Notes: generated from the letters alone by a model not told the origin. DNA of 64,000 nt from Planctomycetes bacterium B3_Pla (GCA_005223045.1 NJBM01000002.1:1-64000), one strand, 5' to 3'; shown: positions 16,783 to 25,401, counted from the stretch's first letter. Numbers and translations: made by a program.

Positions 16783-18984
16783 TCACTTTTTCCTCTTCGA
16801 CCGTCGCGCAGTGCTTCTCTTTTTGGGCCTCTTTCCACTTTTGCGTTCGCTCTTTGTACCGGGAGCCTTGACTAACGGCTCAGCAGGGGCGACGTTCAAC
16901 TGGCGGGCGGGGATATTTACTGAGACTATGTGCGCTTTCATTGCCCGGCCCAGGCGGATGCTGTGCCCTGATCGCTCGCCGACGATGCACTGCGTCTTTT
17001 CGTTGTATCTCCACTTGTCGGACCCCAGGTCATCCATCCGGATCAGGCCTTCTGTGCCGTACTTCTTCGATTGCACGAATATGCCGAAGCTCGCTATACC
17101 GGTGACAACGCAGTCGAGTTCCTCGCCGATTTTCTTAGCCAGCATCTGCAATGTCAGCACGGCTGTCAGTTCCCTTTCGGCGTCCTCGGCCCGCTGCTCG
17201 GTGAAGGTGATGTGCTTGCCGACCTCCGCCAGGTTCTGCTCTTGTTCCTTCGGGGCCGATTCATTGTTCAGATAGCATTCCAGAACGCGGTGGACCGTCA
17301 GGTCGGCGTATCGGCGTATCGGGCTGGTGAAGTGGCAGTAGTGTCTCGAAGCCAGCGCAAAATGGCCTATGTTCAAAGGTGCGTATTGAGCCTTCTCGAA
17401 GCTGCGCAAGACCGCCAAATTAACAGCGTAAGAACAATCGGCGCCCTTTACGGCAACCAACAGGCCCTGCATGACCTTGCGGTCGGGATTTCGCGGCAGC
17501 GTGAAGCCGAATGCTTTAACGAGCCTGGCCAGATTCTTCATGCTGAAGGTATCGGGGTCAGGATGAATCCTTCGCATGAACGGAACATCGAGCCTGTCGA
17601 GCAGCGAAGCGACGGCATCGTTCGCCTCGACCATGAACATCTCGATCATCGTGTGAGGATAGCTGTCGTCGGCGGGATGAACGTCCACAACCCGGCCTGA
17701 TTTGTCCAATACCAATTCGGTCTCAGGCAGGTCTAAGTGCAGCATCCCGTTCTTTCTTCGTCGCACTTCAATTGCCCGGCTGAGAGTCTCCATGTTCTTT
17801 AGCAGCTCAATCACTTCGCGGTTGGCGCCTTTTGTATGGCCCTTCAAAATCCTGTCGGCCTGCATGTATGTCAGACGCTGAGTCGAGTTTATAACACTAT
17901 TGGCAAAGCTGCGAGAGACGATGTCGCCCTTCTCGTCGTAAGTTATGTACGCGCTTTTGGCAAAGCGTTTCTGATTCGGCTGGAGACTGCAAATTCCGTT
18001 GCTTAAAATCTCCGGCAGCATCGGAATTGTCTTGCCGGGGAGATAGGCGCTGTTTCCTCGATTTTTAGCCTCGACGTCGAGCGGAGAATCGGGCGTGACA
18101 AAGTTACTGACGTCGGCAATGTGGACACCCAGCACCCGGTTGCCTTTGGAGTCTTTCTCGATGCTTATCGCATCGTCGAAATCCTTCGCATCCGGCGGAT
18201 CTATCGTAATAATTACTTTGTCCGTGATGTCCTGTCGCCGGCGCACTTTATCAGGATTGAATTTTCCGGCTGACCGGCGCGCCTGCTCGATGCATTCGGC
18301 GTCGAACTCGCCCGGCAGATGATACTGGTGAATTATCGACTTTATCTCGGTCGCGTATCGTCCCGCTTTGCCGAGCACCTCGACGATTACTCCGCGCGCC
18401 AGATATTTTTCCGTCGGGTAGGAGAGTATCTCGACCACAACTTTATCTTTCTCTTTGGCCCCTTTTGCTCCCACGTCGTCAACTGAAATAGGATCGAAGA
18501 AACTCTTGCCGTCAGGCTCGACGAGCCATGCTTCCGGATGTTTCACTAAGGTCCCGACGAACTTGTTTTGTGCTCTTTCGAGGATTTCGATTATCTCGCC
18601 GGAGTAGCGCATTTCACCGCCGCGTTTGCCTCCCCTTTTGACCTTTGCCATAACGACATCGCCTGTCATCGCATCGGCAGTCGCACTCGGCGGTATAAAC
18701 AGGTCGCCGTGTGAGTTAGGCTCGAGCGGCGTGATAAAGCCGAATCCTCTGGGATTGGCCCTGAACGTGCCGACAATTTGGCCCGCCAGAGAAGGCAGAC
18801 TAACCAGATTCCGCGCACCGATTACTACGTGCCCGGCGTCTCGCAACTGGTCGAATGCATCTTTGAACTGTGGATAGTCGTCTGAATCCACGCCCAGTGC
18901 CTTTGCCAACTGCGCCAATTTCAACGGCTCGTAGTCGGTGTGCTTGAGCAGCTTGATTATTTGTTTTTTGAAAATTTCAGGCAT
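16783..18984 (-). CDS. rnr: Ribonuclease R
   Basis: 733 residues, a 3'-5' exoribonuclease of the RNB family that degrades structured RNA. N-terminal helix-turn-helix (1-60), a cold-shock domain with GFGFITPLEPN near 80, the RNB catalytic core with IDPPDAKDFDDAIS near 261-274 containing the metal-binding Asp residues, HYCHFTSPIRRYADLTVHR near 550, an S1 domain (about 615-690) and a strongly basic Lys/Arg tail. Length and order are normal. No strong ribosome site is seen before the ATG at 18984. Its neighbours are unrelated and on the other strand. Confidence 0.95.
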   Translation of the reverse strand: MPEIFKKQIIKLLKHTDYEPLKLAQLAKALGVDSDDYPQFKDAFDQLRDAGHVVIGARNLVSLPSLAGQIVGTFRANPRGFGFITPLEPNSHGDLFIPPSATADAMTGDVVMAKVKRGGKRGGEMRYSGEIIEILERAQNKFVGTLVKHPEAWLVEPDGKSFFDPISVDDVGAKGAKEKDKVVVEILSYPTEKYLARGVIVEVLGKAGRYATEIKSIIHQYHLPGEFDAECIEQARRSAGKFNPDKVRRRQDITDKVIITIDPPDAKDFDDAISIEKDSKGNRVLGVHIADVSNFVTPDSPLDVEAKNRGNSAYLPGKTIPMLPEILSNGICSLQPNQKRFAKSAYITYDEKGDIVSRSFANSVINSTQRLTYMQADRILKGHTKGANREVIELLKNMETLSRAIEVRRRKNGMLHLDLPETELVLDKSGRVVDVHPADDSYPHTMIEMFMVEANDAVASLLDRLDVPFMRRIHPDPDTFSMKNLARLVKAFGFTLPRNPDRKVMQGLLVAVKGADCSYAVNLAVLRSFEKAQYAPLNIGHFALASRHYCHFTSPIRRYADLTVHRVLECYLNNESAPKEQEQNLAEVGKHITFTEQRAEDAERELTAVLTLQMLAKKIGEELDCVVTGIASFGIFVQSKKYGTEGLIRMDDLGSDKWRYNEKTQCIVGERSGHSIRLGRAMKAHIVSVNIPARQLNVAPAEPLVKAPGTKSERKSGKRPKKRSTARRSKRKK

Positions 18985-19127
18985 TCGTTCAACTTTCTAA
19001 GATAACACGTAACAGAATCCCTTGCTGGTAATTCCGAATATAGACATAAAAGTTTTCACACCGGCATTGTAACCGGCACGGCTCTTTTAGGAAGAAAGAA
19101 AAGAGTCAAAAAGATTTCTCGGCTACG

Positions 19128-19145
19128 TCCCGATTCTGATCGGGA
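19128..19145. repeat. TCCCGAT/ATCGGGA hairpin repeat
   Basis: Seven-base arms TCCCGAT and ATCGGGA, followed by TTCGCTCGAAATGACG. The same arms occur twice at 37547-37669. It lies in the gap after the rnr start region. Confidence 0.6.
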
Positions 19146-19244
19146 TTTCGCTCGAAATGACGTGACAGATACCCTCGTTTCATCTTGGACAGGGCTCAAC
19201 AATCTCGGCCCCCTGTAGTTGAGTCGATTCCAAAATGGTTTTTC

Positions 19245-19273
19245 TTGAAATACGGTGGATAAAATGCTAAGAT
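19245..19273 (+). promoter_or_regulatory. Putative sigma70 promoter
   Basis: TTGAAA (19245-19250) and TAAGAT (19268-19273) with a 17-base spacer, upstream of the 42-codon leader ORF and the beta-helix gene. Confidence 0.5.
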
Positions 19274-19301
19274 GATAAAAAGCGTGTCTTCTTGCGTTCT
19301 T

Positions 19302-19430
19302 ATGAGAAAGGTGCATAAGATGCAGTTCTCTATGCAGGATTCTGCGGGGGCTAACCTCAACGGCAGGAACCTCCTGCTCACTGAAATAACGGTTCAATTC
19401 ACTTTGCCAACTCTTATTGGGAGGTTGTAA
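19302..19430 (+). CDS. 42-residue leader ORF coupled to the beta-helix gene
   Basis: ATG at 19302 opens MRKVHKMQFSMQDSAGA and ends in TTGTAA at 19428-19430, one base before the start codon of the next gene. The ribosome site of the next gene (GGGAGG) lies inside this frame, so stop and start are arranged for translational coupling. No clear ribosome site precedes the leader ATG and there is no recognisable homology, so it may be a chance frame. Short leader frames also precede the LamG and PA14 genes. Confidence 0.35.
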   Translation: MRKVHKMQFSMQDSAGANLNGRNLLLTEITVQFTLPTLIGRL

Positions 19431-19431
19431 A

Positions 19432-20460
19432 ATGGAAACGAAACGCAAAAGAACAAGAATTGTGATGAGTCTGCTTTCATTAGCCGGTTTGGCGGTTTTC
19501 TCGGTGACGGCAGGCGGAGGCGGCCTTGAACTGGTGGCGCCGCTCGCTCCTGTGAAGAAGACACTTAATGATTTGGAGCCGCGGACGCCTATCTCATCGC
19601 TGCCATATACCATCTCCGCCGCCGGCTCTTATTACCTGACCGGCAACCTCACCTCTGACGCTAACGGCATCCTCGTGTACGCCGATAACGTAACCATTGA
19701 CCTGGCCGGATTCAGCATGATCGGACCAGGTTCGGGGACCAGCTACGGCATCTACATGAACAGACGCAGGAACGTGGAGATACGCAACGGAACAGTGCAA
19801 GGCTTCATGGGGAGCTATCGGCAAGGCGGCGGCATTTATGAAGACAGCGGCACAGGCCACAGAGTTATCGGTATCCGCGCAGTAGCTAACGGTTGCGGAA
19901 TCGCCCTCCGCGGTTCAGGACACCTGGTCAAGGATTGCACGGTTGTGGAAAATAACTCCTACGGCATTCACATTGGCCAGAGCTGCACCGTGACCGGCAA
20001 TACTTGCTACGGTAATCACGATAGAGGCATCACTACGTACAGCAATTGCACGGTAACCGGCAATACCTGCTGCGACAACGGGAATCAAGGTATTCTCTGC
20101 GAGGGCAGCGGGGGCAGCACTGTGACCGGAAACACGTGCCAGGGAAATTGGGTGGGCATCCAGGTCCTTGACGGATGCACGGTAACAGGCAACACCGCTC
20201 GCAAGAACCAACATAGCGGCATTTTTGTCAGAATGGGATCCTTGGTCAGAAACAATACGCTGAGGGATAACGAACAGTATAACATATACGTGGAACATCC
20301 GGGCAACGCCATTGAGGAGAACCTGGTGACCAATTCGCCCAACGGCATCTATTTCAATTCCGCTGGCAATTTCTTCTCGAATAACCGCGCTTCCGGCAAC
20401 GTTTCCGACTACAACAACACCGAGGGCAACACCGACGGCGGCGGAAACTACTCGTTTTGA
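19432..20460 (+). CDS. Secreted right-handed beta-helix protein
   Basis: 342 residues from ATG 19432, nine bases after GGGAGG. The N-terminal signal segment is MSLLSLAGLAVFSVTA (residues 12-27). The body opens with DLEPRTPISSLPYTISAAGS and YYLTGNLTSDANGILV, the usual entry to NosD/pectate-lyase-like beta helices, then at least six coils with a Gly-Asn turn (CTVTGNTCYGN, CTVTGNTCCDN, STVTGNTCQGN, CTVTGNTARKN, LVRNNTLRDN, AIEENLVTN). Cys at the start of each coil may form a ladder. No enzyme site is evident. It is probably a surface or extracellular polysaccharide-interacting protein. Confidence 0.8.
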   Translation: METKRKRTRIVMSLLSLAGLAVFSVTAGGGGLELVAPLAPVKKTLNDLEPRTPISSLPYTISAAGSYYLTGNLTSDANGILVYADNVTIDLAGFSMIGPGSGTSYGIYMNRRRNVEIRNGTVQGFMGSYRQGGGIYEDSGTGHRVIGIRAVANGCGIALRGSGHLVKDCTVVENNSYGIHIGQSCTVTGNTCYGNHDRGITTYSNCTVTGNTCCDNGNQGILCEGSGGSTVTGNTCQGNWVGIQVLDGCTVTGNTARKNQHSGIFVRMGSLVRNNTLRDNEQYNIYVEHPGNAIEENLVTNSPNGIYFNSAGNFFSNNRASGNVSDYNNTEGNTDGGGNYSF

Positions 20461-20551
20461 CCGAAAGACAAAACGAGCCGTCAGCTCATCAGGGTACCTG
20501 AAGGACAGGCTGGCTACTTCAGCCATTATACCGCTTCGGCTGGTTTTTCTC

Positions 20552-20579
20552 TTGCAAAGGACCGGGCAGATGTTATAAT
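20552..20579 (+). promoter_or_regulatory. Promoter of the LamG protein gene
   Basis: TTGCAA (20552-20557), 16-base spacer, perfect TATAAT (20574-20579). A near-identical promoter stands before the PA14 gene at 25288-25315. The CAGCC/GGCTG stem with T-run just upstream looks like the terminator of the previous gene. Confidence 0.75.
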
Positions 20580-20617
20580 GCCGGTATCCGGGAAGCTACT
20601 TGGAGGAGCTAATCCAA

Positions 20618-20689
20618 ATGGCGTTCAATCAGAAGATTCTTCATATTATAAGGTTGAGCCGGGGAAGCTGCGCGCAGTGTGCAGCGTGA
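20618..20689 (+). CDS. 23-codon leader ORF
   Basis: GGAGGAG precedes ATG 20618 by about ten bases. The peptide begins MAFNQKILHIIRL and stops at 20687-20689. The equivalent leader before the PA14 gene starts MGFNHKI, so start, ribosome site and first seven codons are conserved. It lies between promoter and main gene. Confidence 0.45.
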   Translation: MAFNQKILHIIRLSRGSCAQCAA

Positions 20690-20720
20690 AATCATAAGCA
20701 GTTCTTGAAGGAGAAGTGCC

Positions 20721-22868
20721 ATGTACAAGAAACTGATTTGTTCATTTTCTGCCGCATTGGTGTTAGGCCTGGTTGTGACAGGTCCGGTTAAGGCAGACCT
20801 CGTTGGCTGGTGGAGGTTTGAAGAGGGTTCCGGCGACGCAGCCAATGACAGTTCCGGCAACGGCCATAATGGGACGCTGCTTGGGGCCCCGGAATGGGGA
20901 GGCGGCGCGGAAGGCTCCGGAGCAGCGCTTGCATTCGGCCCGGAAAAATGCCTCGGTGTCGATTGCGGCGTCTTCGATCCGACAGATGGGATGGGCCAAT
21001 TCAGTCTTGCCCTCTGGGCATATTGGGATGGAACGGGTACCTTTCAGCATTTTCTCACCAAGTCGAACGGCTGGGGCGCAACTACGATGATGTTCCAGGT
21101 CGAACTGTGGGGAGCCCATACCAACAGCACTTATACCGACAGGGTGGGCGTTTCGCACCAACCTGCCGGGTCGATGGAGTTCTCCATCATGCCGAAGAAC
21201 GAATGGGTGCACCTGACCTGGACGTTCGACGGAACCGATCTGAGAGTTTATCTCAACGGCGTCGATGAAGTAGGCCCCAAGCCGTTCTCAATAGGCCCGA
21301 ATATCGATGCCGCAGTCTTCATCGGGGTGAACTACGATGGGAGCAGGGTATTCGAGGGATTGCTCGACGAGGTCCGCATTTACAGCCATGCTCTGTCGCC
21401 TGTCGAGGTCCTTAGTGCTATGAAAGGCGAAGCGTGGCCTTATGCGTTTGGCCCCAGCCCGGAGGATGGCGCGCTCAATCTCGACACATGGGCGAACCTA
21501 AGCTGGTCCGCGGGAGACTTTGCAATCTCCCACGATGTTTATTTGGGCGACAATTTTGACGATGTGAATGACGGCACCGGCGAGGCATTTCGAGGCAACC
21601 AGGCCGGCACTACTCTCCTTGTTGGCTTCCCCGGATTCCCTTATCCGGACGGTCTTGTCCCCGGCACAACTTATTACTGGCGCATCGACGAGGTCAACGA
21701 GGCAGATCCCAACAGTCCGTGGAGAGGTGACGTTTGGAGCTTCTCGATCCCGCCCAGGACTGCTTATTACCCTGATCCGGCTGACGGCGCCGAGTCCGTC
21801 GATCTGAACGTGGAGCTTGGCTGGGCGGCGGGTTACGGCGCCAAATTGCACACCGTTTACTTCGGTGACAATTTTGACGATGTGAATAATGCCGCCGGAG
21901 GAGCACCCCAGGGAGCAGTGACCTACACGCCCGGCCCGCTTGAAGTGGCCAAGACCTACTACTGGCGCGTCGATGAGTTTGACGTCGCCGGCACGCATAA
22001 GGGCGACGTATGGAGCTTTACAAGCGAGGGCGCTGTTGGCAGTCCGAATCCATCTAACGGCGCTGTGGACATAAAGCCGACACCGATTCTCAACTGGAAT
22101 GCGGGAGTTCTTGCCGCCTCGCACGAAGTGTACTTCGGCACAGATGCGGATGCCGTGAAGGCTGCAACCAAAACCTCACCCGAGCACAAGGGGACCAGGA
22201 CCCTTGGAGACGAGAGCTATGACCCCGGCAAACTTGAGCTGGAGACGACCTACTACTGGCGGATCGATGAAGTCAATAGCGCCAATCCCGACAGTCCGTG
22301 GCCAGGCAACGTCTGGAGCTTCGCGACGGGCAATTTCCTCGTCGTGGATGATTTTGAGTCCTACAATGACCTTGATCCCCCCGACCCGGCGAGCAACAGG
22401 ATATTCGACAAGTGGATAGACGGCTTTGGAACCTCGACAAACGGTGCTCTCATCGGCAACGACCTTCCGCCTTATGCCGAGCAGACTATTGTTCACAGCG
22501 GTGCTCAGTCGATGATATACCGCTACGACAACGCCAACAAGACCTCTGAAGCAACCTTGACGCTGGTTTACCCGCGTGATTGGACCGAGGATGGCGTTGC
22601 GGCATTATCGCTGTGGTTCCGTGGCGATTCGGCCAATGCCGCCGAGCGTATGTATGTCGCTCTAAACGGCAGCGTGGTGGTATATCATGATGATCCTGCC
22701 GTGACGCAGACGACCGGATGGACCGAGTGGGTCATCGACCTGACAGCGCTCGCAGGCGTGGACCTTACCAATGTCAATACCATTACCATCGGCTTTGGCA
22801 CAAAGAACAGTCCAGCAGCGGGCGGCACAGGGACGATGTACTTCGATGACATTCGGCTGGTTCGGTAG
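20721..22868 (+). CDS. Secreted LamG-domain surface protein with repeated fibronectin-like modules
   Basis: 715 residues. Signal peptide through residue 25 (cut after KA). The LamG/concanavalin-type domain (about 26-235) begins DLVGWWRFEEGSGD, runs through NEWVHLTWTFDGTDLRVYLNG and ends LLDEVRIYSHALS. Three fibronectin-like modules of about 95 residues follow, each with a HxVYxGxxxDxV strand and a TYYWRIDEVN/WSF strand near its end. The C-terminal beta-sandwich (VVDDFESYND to TMYFDDIRLVR) resembles a carbohydrate-binding jelly roll. It is a paralogue of the PA14 protein at 25457-27511 and shares its promoter and leader. Likely an exported polysaccharide-binding protein. GAAGGAG precedes the ATG. 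Confidence 0.85.
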   Translation: MYKKLICSFSAALVLGLVVTGPVKADLVGWWRFEEGSGDAANDSSGNGHNGTLLGAPEWGGGAEGSGAALAFGPEKCLGVDCGVFDPTDGMGQFSLALWAYWDGTGTFQHFLTKSNGWGATTMMFQVELWGAHTNSTYTDRVGVSHQPAGSMEFSIMPKNEWVHLTWTFDGTDLRVYLNGVDEVGPKPFSIGPNIDAAVFIGVNYDGSRVFEGLLDEVRIYSHALSPVEVLSAMKGEAWPYAFGPSPEDGALNLDTWANLSWSAGDFAISHDVYLGDNFDDVNDGTGEAFRGNQAGTTLLVGFPGFPYPDGLVPGTTYYWRIDEVNEADPNSPWRGDVWSFSIPPRTAYYPDPADGAESVDLNVELGWAAGYGAKLHTVYFGDNFDDVNNAAGGAPQGAVTYTPGPLEVAKTYYWRVDEFDVAGTHKGDVWSFTSEGAVGSPNPSNGAVDIKPTPILNWNAGVLAASHEVYFGTDADAVKAATKTSPEHKGTRTLGDESYDPGKLELETTYYWRIDEVNSANPDSPWPGNVWSFATGNFLVVDDFESYNDLDPPDPASNRIFDKWIDGFGTSTNGALIGNDLPPYAEQTIVHSGAQSMIYRYDNANKTSEATLTLVYPRDWTEDGVAALSLWFRGDSANAAERMYVALNGSVVVYHDDPAVTQTTGWTEWVIDLTALAGVDLTNVNTITIGFGTKNSPAAGGTGTMYFDDIRLVR

Positions 22869-22869
22869 G

Positions 22870-22946
22870 GTAGGGGCGGCCCTATGTGGCCGCCCTAACG
22901 TCCGTGGCGATTATAGGCAAGGGCAACCACACGGGATTGCCCCTAC
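22870..22946. repeat. REP pair in inverted orientation (REPIN-like)
   Basis: GTAGGGGCGGCC with GGCCGCCC (22870-22899) and, inverted, GGGCAACC with GGATTGCCCCTAC (22919-22946). Both carry the GTAG head typical of REP elements. Confidence 0.75.
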
Positions 22947-23098
22947 GCTGATAGATTTGCATTAGTTCGGGGCCTGTACTGATTGACTCGGCACAGGCCC
23001 CGGTTGCTTTGCTCTAAGGGCTGTTCCAAGCCCATTTAGATAGGGCAATTCCGGGGCCAGCATACTTAATTCCAGCCGATGTCTGCGTCCCAAAGCGG

Positions 23099-23178
23099 GT
23101 AGGATGGGCAACTCGTTTGCCCATGCTGTCAATGTAACGTGACCCGAACCGCATGGGCAGGAAACCTTCCCATCCTAC
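23099..23178. repeat. REPIN-like element
   Basis: Begins GTAGGATGGGCAAC and ends CCATCCTAC as inverted arms, each arm with its own GGGCA/TGCCC hairpin. Confidence 0.75.
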
Positions 23179-23503
23179 AGACTATCAAAACCTATCATTA
23201 TCAAGCACAACTCATCGAAAAATGTGCCCCCTATGGGGCAGGCGTACACCTTTAATTCCGGATTTGCCAATTCCCTACAATGAGAGGGAGAAATAAGTGA
23301 AGGTGTCCCCTGATTTCTCAGCCACACTCGCTACTACCGCGTCACGGCCAGGGGACAGCGGATCATGACCGCCGCTCTGAAGCTCCGAGATGCGGATGTC
23401 GCAAAGCTGACAGCATGAGAATACTTGCTAAGAAAACAAGATAATGCACCTTTGCAGTACAGAGAAATTCAAATCCCGCCGAAGGCGGGTAAAGGCAGAA
23501 ACA
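23179..23503. other. Gene-poor stretch, no supported feature
   Basis: I see no plausible coding frame, RNA or promoter here. Bases 23297-23316 contain GTGAAGGTGTCCCCTGATTT, a text often seen as debris near mobile elements, and 23342-23358 contain a matching CAGGGGACAG. This suggests a decayed insertion, but nothing is intact. Confidence 0.4.
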
Positions 23504-23538
23504 ATAAAAAAAGGGCTGCAAGTGGATGCTCACAGCCC
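23504..23538 (-). terminator. Rho-independent terminator
   Basis: Minus strand GGGCTG and CAGCCC arms followed by TTTTTTTATT, 20 bases after the stop of gene 23559-24623. Confidence 0.85.
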
Positions 23539-23558
23539 GTCAAATCGGCTGGGCGTTA

Positions 23559-24623
23559 TTACTCCGGCGGCACGATGTTCACCGAGTCCGTGCCCTGGAT
23601 GGCGATGCCGTCGTTGGTCTCGCCCGTCAGGGTGGCCTCCGTGGCATCAGGGTCCCACTCGATAACATTTTCTATCTGGACAACCAGGTCCAGGTCACCA
23701 TCACCGTCAACGTCCTCCATTGAACCATACCTGCCGCTCTTTCCTTTGCCCCGCGCACCGGCGCCCTCGAGCTGTACAGTCTCAGGGTCGACGGTACTTG
23801 CGTCGAAATCCGCGGTTGTCAGGATGGCGACGGAGATGACACCACCCGCATTGGGGTTGATGCTGTTCGGGTAACTGCCCGGTTTGATGTCGATGTCTAC
23901 CTTGAAGGAGGCAAGACTTGAATCCTCGAAAATGCTTAACACGCCATCTTGTGAAGTGACGTAAAGTTTCCCGCTGTCGGCAAGGTACTCTAAACCGAGA
24001 CCGTTATTGCCAGCAACTGCAAGATCCTGTTGACCAAGCAAGGTACCGTCCTTGCGGAACTCAAACAGTCGGTCTGTGGTGTCGAGTGCGAGGAGTGTGT
24101 CGGTCGCATGGTCGAAGGCGATGCCGGTCCAACTGCCCCCCCCACTAAACGAACTTATCAAAGACCCGGTGCGCGCCCTATGTTCGATTAGCCCGCTGAA
24201 ATAGGCCAACCAAAGCGTACCGTCTGTGGGATCAGTGGCCACACCATTCAATGAAAATGGAAAGCCTGTGTTGAACTGTTGGATCACTGTGCCATCGAGG
24301 CCAATTTCGTAGATCGTTCCGGTATCGCGTCGAACGGCAAACATCGTATCCGTAAGACTGTCATACGCCAAGCCGCGCTTTGCTCCGGTACCCGAAACAC
24401 CTACGCTGCCCTGTATTACGAAATTGGTGTCAAGGTTGACCCACCCTGTCGAAATGAACTGTCCGATGTGCCACGTCGATCCGTCGAAGGCGATCCCCCA
24501 GGTGTATGGAAATAACTGTACTTGATCTACGAAAACAAAGTCCGCCTTTGCCTGCTGTACCCCACCAAACAACAAGACCAAGACCGCCCCACTTACAAGA
24601 AGCTTTCTCATTGTGCTTTTCAT
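23559..24623 (-). CDS. Secreted beta-propeller-like protein with C-terminal calcium-type domain
   Basis: 354 residues from ATG 24623 with AGGAG six bases upstream (the frame extends seven codons further). Signal peptide KLLVSGAVLVLLFGG to about AKA. Residues 30-245 contain repeated blades with a GIAFDxxTD pattern (WGIAFDGSTW, GLAYDSLTD, GVATDPTDGTLW, GIAFDHATD, GLEYLADSGKLY), read as an SdiA-regulated/phytase-like propeller. The tail (VDIDIKPGSYPNSINPN, VISVAILTTADFDAS, DVDGDGDLDLVV) is a widespread surface-protein C-terminal module with a DGDGD calcium-type loop. Function unknown; exported. Confidence 0.75.
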   Translation of the reverse strand: MKSTMRKLLVSGAVLVLLFGGVQQAKADFVFVDQVQLFPYTWGIAFDGSTWHIGQFISTGWVNLDTNFVIQGSVGVSGTGAKRGLAYDSLTDTMFAVRRDTGTIYEIGLDGTVIQQFNTGFPFSLNGVATDPTDGTLWLAYFSGLIEHRARTGSLISSFSGGGSWTGIAFDHATDTLLALDTTDRLFEFRKDGTLLGQQDLAVAGNNGLGLEYLADSGKLYVTSQDGVLSIFEDSSLASFKVDIDIKPGSYPNSINPNAGGVISVAILTTADFDASTVDPETVQLEGAGARGKGKSGRYGSMEDVDGDGDLDLVVQIENVIEWDPDATEATLTGETNDGIAIQGTDSVNIVPPE

Positions 24624-24878
24624 GCCCTTCTCCTTTCTGCCCATTTTGGGCTGTGGCAGCTAACTATGTATATATGGTTTCCGTATAAAACTCCTGACCT
24701 CTCCGAGTGTCAGTATAACACCCCTTTGCCCAAAGTCCATAAGTAATCCCTTGGAAACGACTTCGGCCAGTTCTCCTTTTTATTAGGGGTCTTATATGGT
24801 TTCCGTTTGACATCGCAAGCCTCTCGTCGTTCAAAGGGAGTCTATGCTGCGGCAGGCGGATGTGCAAGAGGAAAGTTC

Positions 24879-24976
24879 TCGTATGTCGTATTGCTTATTG
24901 CGTATGTCGTATTTCGGAGACAGGAGACAGGAGACAGGAGAAACAAGGCAAAAGGCAAAAGTTCAAAGGAAAAAGC
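24879..24976. repeat. Heptanucleotide array, 14 units
   Basis: Exactly 98 bases divide into 14 seven-base units: TCGTATG, TCGTATT, GCTTATT, GCGTATG, TCGTATT, TCGGAGA, three CAGGAGA, AACAAGG, CAAAAGG, CAAAAGT, TCAAAGG, AAAAAGC. The motif drifts but the 7-base register never breaks. A REPIN follows two bases later. Confidence 0.8.
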
Positions 24977-24978
24977 AG

Positions 24979-25044
24979 GTAGGGTGCGATAAATCGCACC
25001 GATCATTTGGGACCATGTAAATGGTGCGATTCATCGCACCCTAC
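24979..25044. repeat. REPIN-like element
   Basis: Starts GTAGGGTGCGATAAATCGCACC and ends with the inverted arm GGTGCGATTCATCGCACCCTAC trimmed of its outer bases; GTAG heads at both ends. Confidence 0.85.
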
Positions 25045-25062
25045 ATTGTCTGTCTTTACACC

Positions 25063-25090
25063 TTACGCAACACGCAGTACGCAATACGAC
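25063..25090. repeat. Short heptanucleotide array, 4 units
   Basis: TTACGCA, ACACGCA, GTACGCA, ATACGAC in register. It belongs to the same family as 24879-24976. Downstream at about 25208-25243 lies a 9-base tandem (AAATCTGCG, AAATCTGTG, AAATCTGTG). Confidence 0.6.
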
Positions 25091-25287
25091 TTAAAATCCG
25101 TGCCCACCTTCGACGGAGTCTATCCTGAGCGCAAACGAATGGGCTCAGAACGGCGTCTGTGGCTGTTTTTCCTTTGTCCTTTTAATCCTCCCCACCCTCT
25201 GTTGCCCTAAAATCTGCGAAATCTGTGAAATCTGTGGCTAACTCCTGTTTTTTGAGATTTCAGGCACTGACGTGGCCGGCTTTTTTC

Positions 25288-25315
25288 TTGCAAAGGACCG
25301 GGCAAATGTTATAAT
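25288..25315 (+). promoter_or_regulatory. Promoter of the PA14 protein gene
   Basis: TTGCAA (25288-25293), 16-base spacer, TATAAT (25310-25315), preceded by GCCGGCTTTTTTC. The spacer AGGACCGGGCAAATGT differs by one base from that at 20552-20579. Confidence 0.75.
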
Positions 25316-25353
25316 GCCGGTATCCAAGAAGCCTTTTGGAGGAGATTGTCCAA

Positions 25354-25401
25354 ATGGGATTCAATCACAAGATTTGTCTCGAAACGAACCTGAGCGGGTG
25401 A
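25354..25401 (+). CDS. 15-codon leader ORF
   Basis: GGAGGAG lies before ATG 25354; the peptide starts MGFNHKICLETN and ends at TGA 25399-25401. Its first codons match the leader at 20618. The 3' part has diverged and stops earlier. Confidence 0.4.
   Translation: MGFNHKICLETNLSG

Noticed and set aside
23300..23430. Intact mobile element
   Set aside because: There are phrases that look like mobile-element debris, but no transposase frame, terminal repeats or target duplication.
24879..25090. CRISPR array
   Set aside because: The repeats are 7-base units in direct succession without spacers of constant length, and no cas genes are near.
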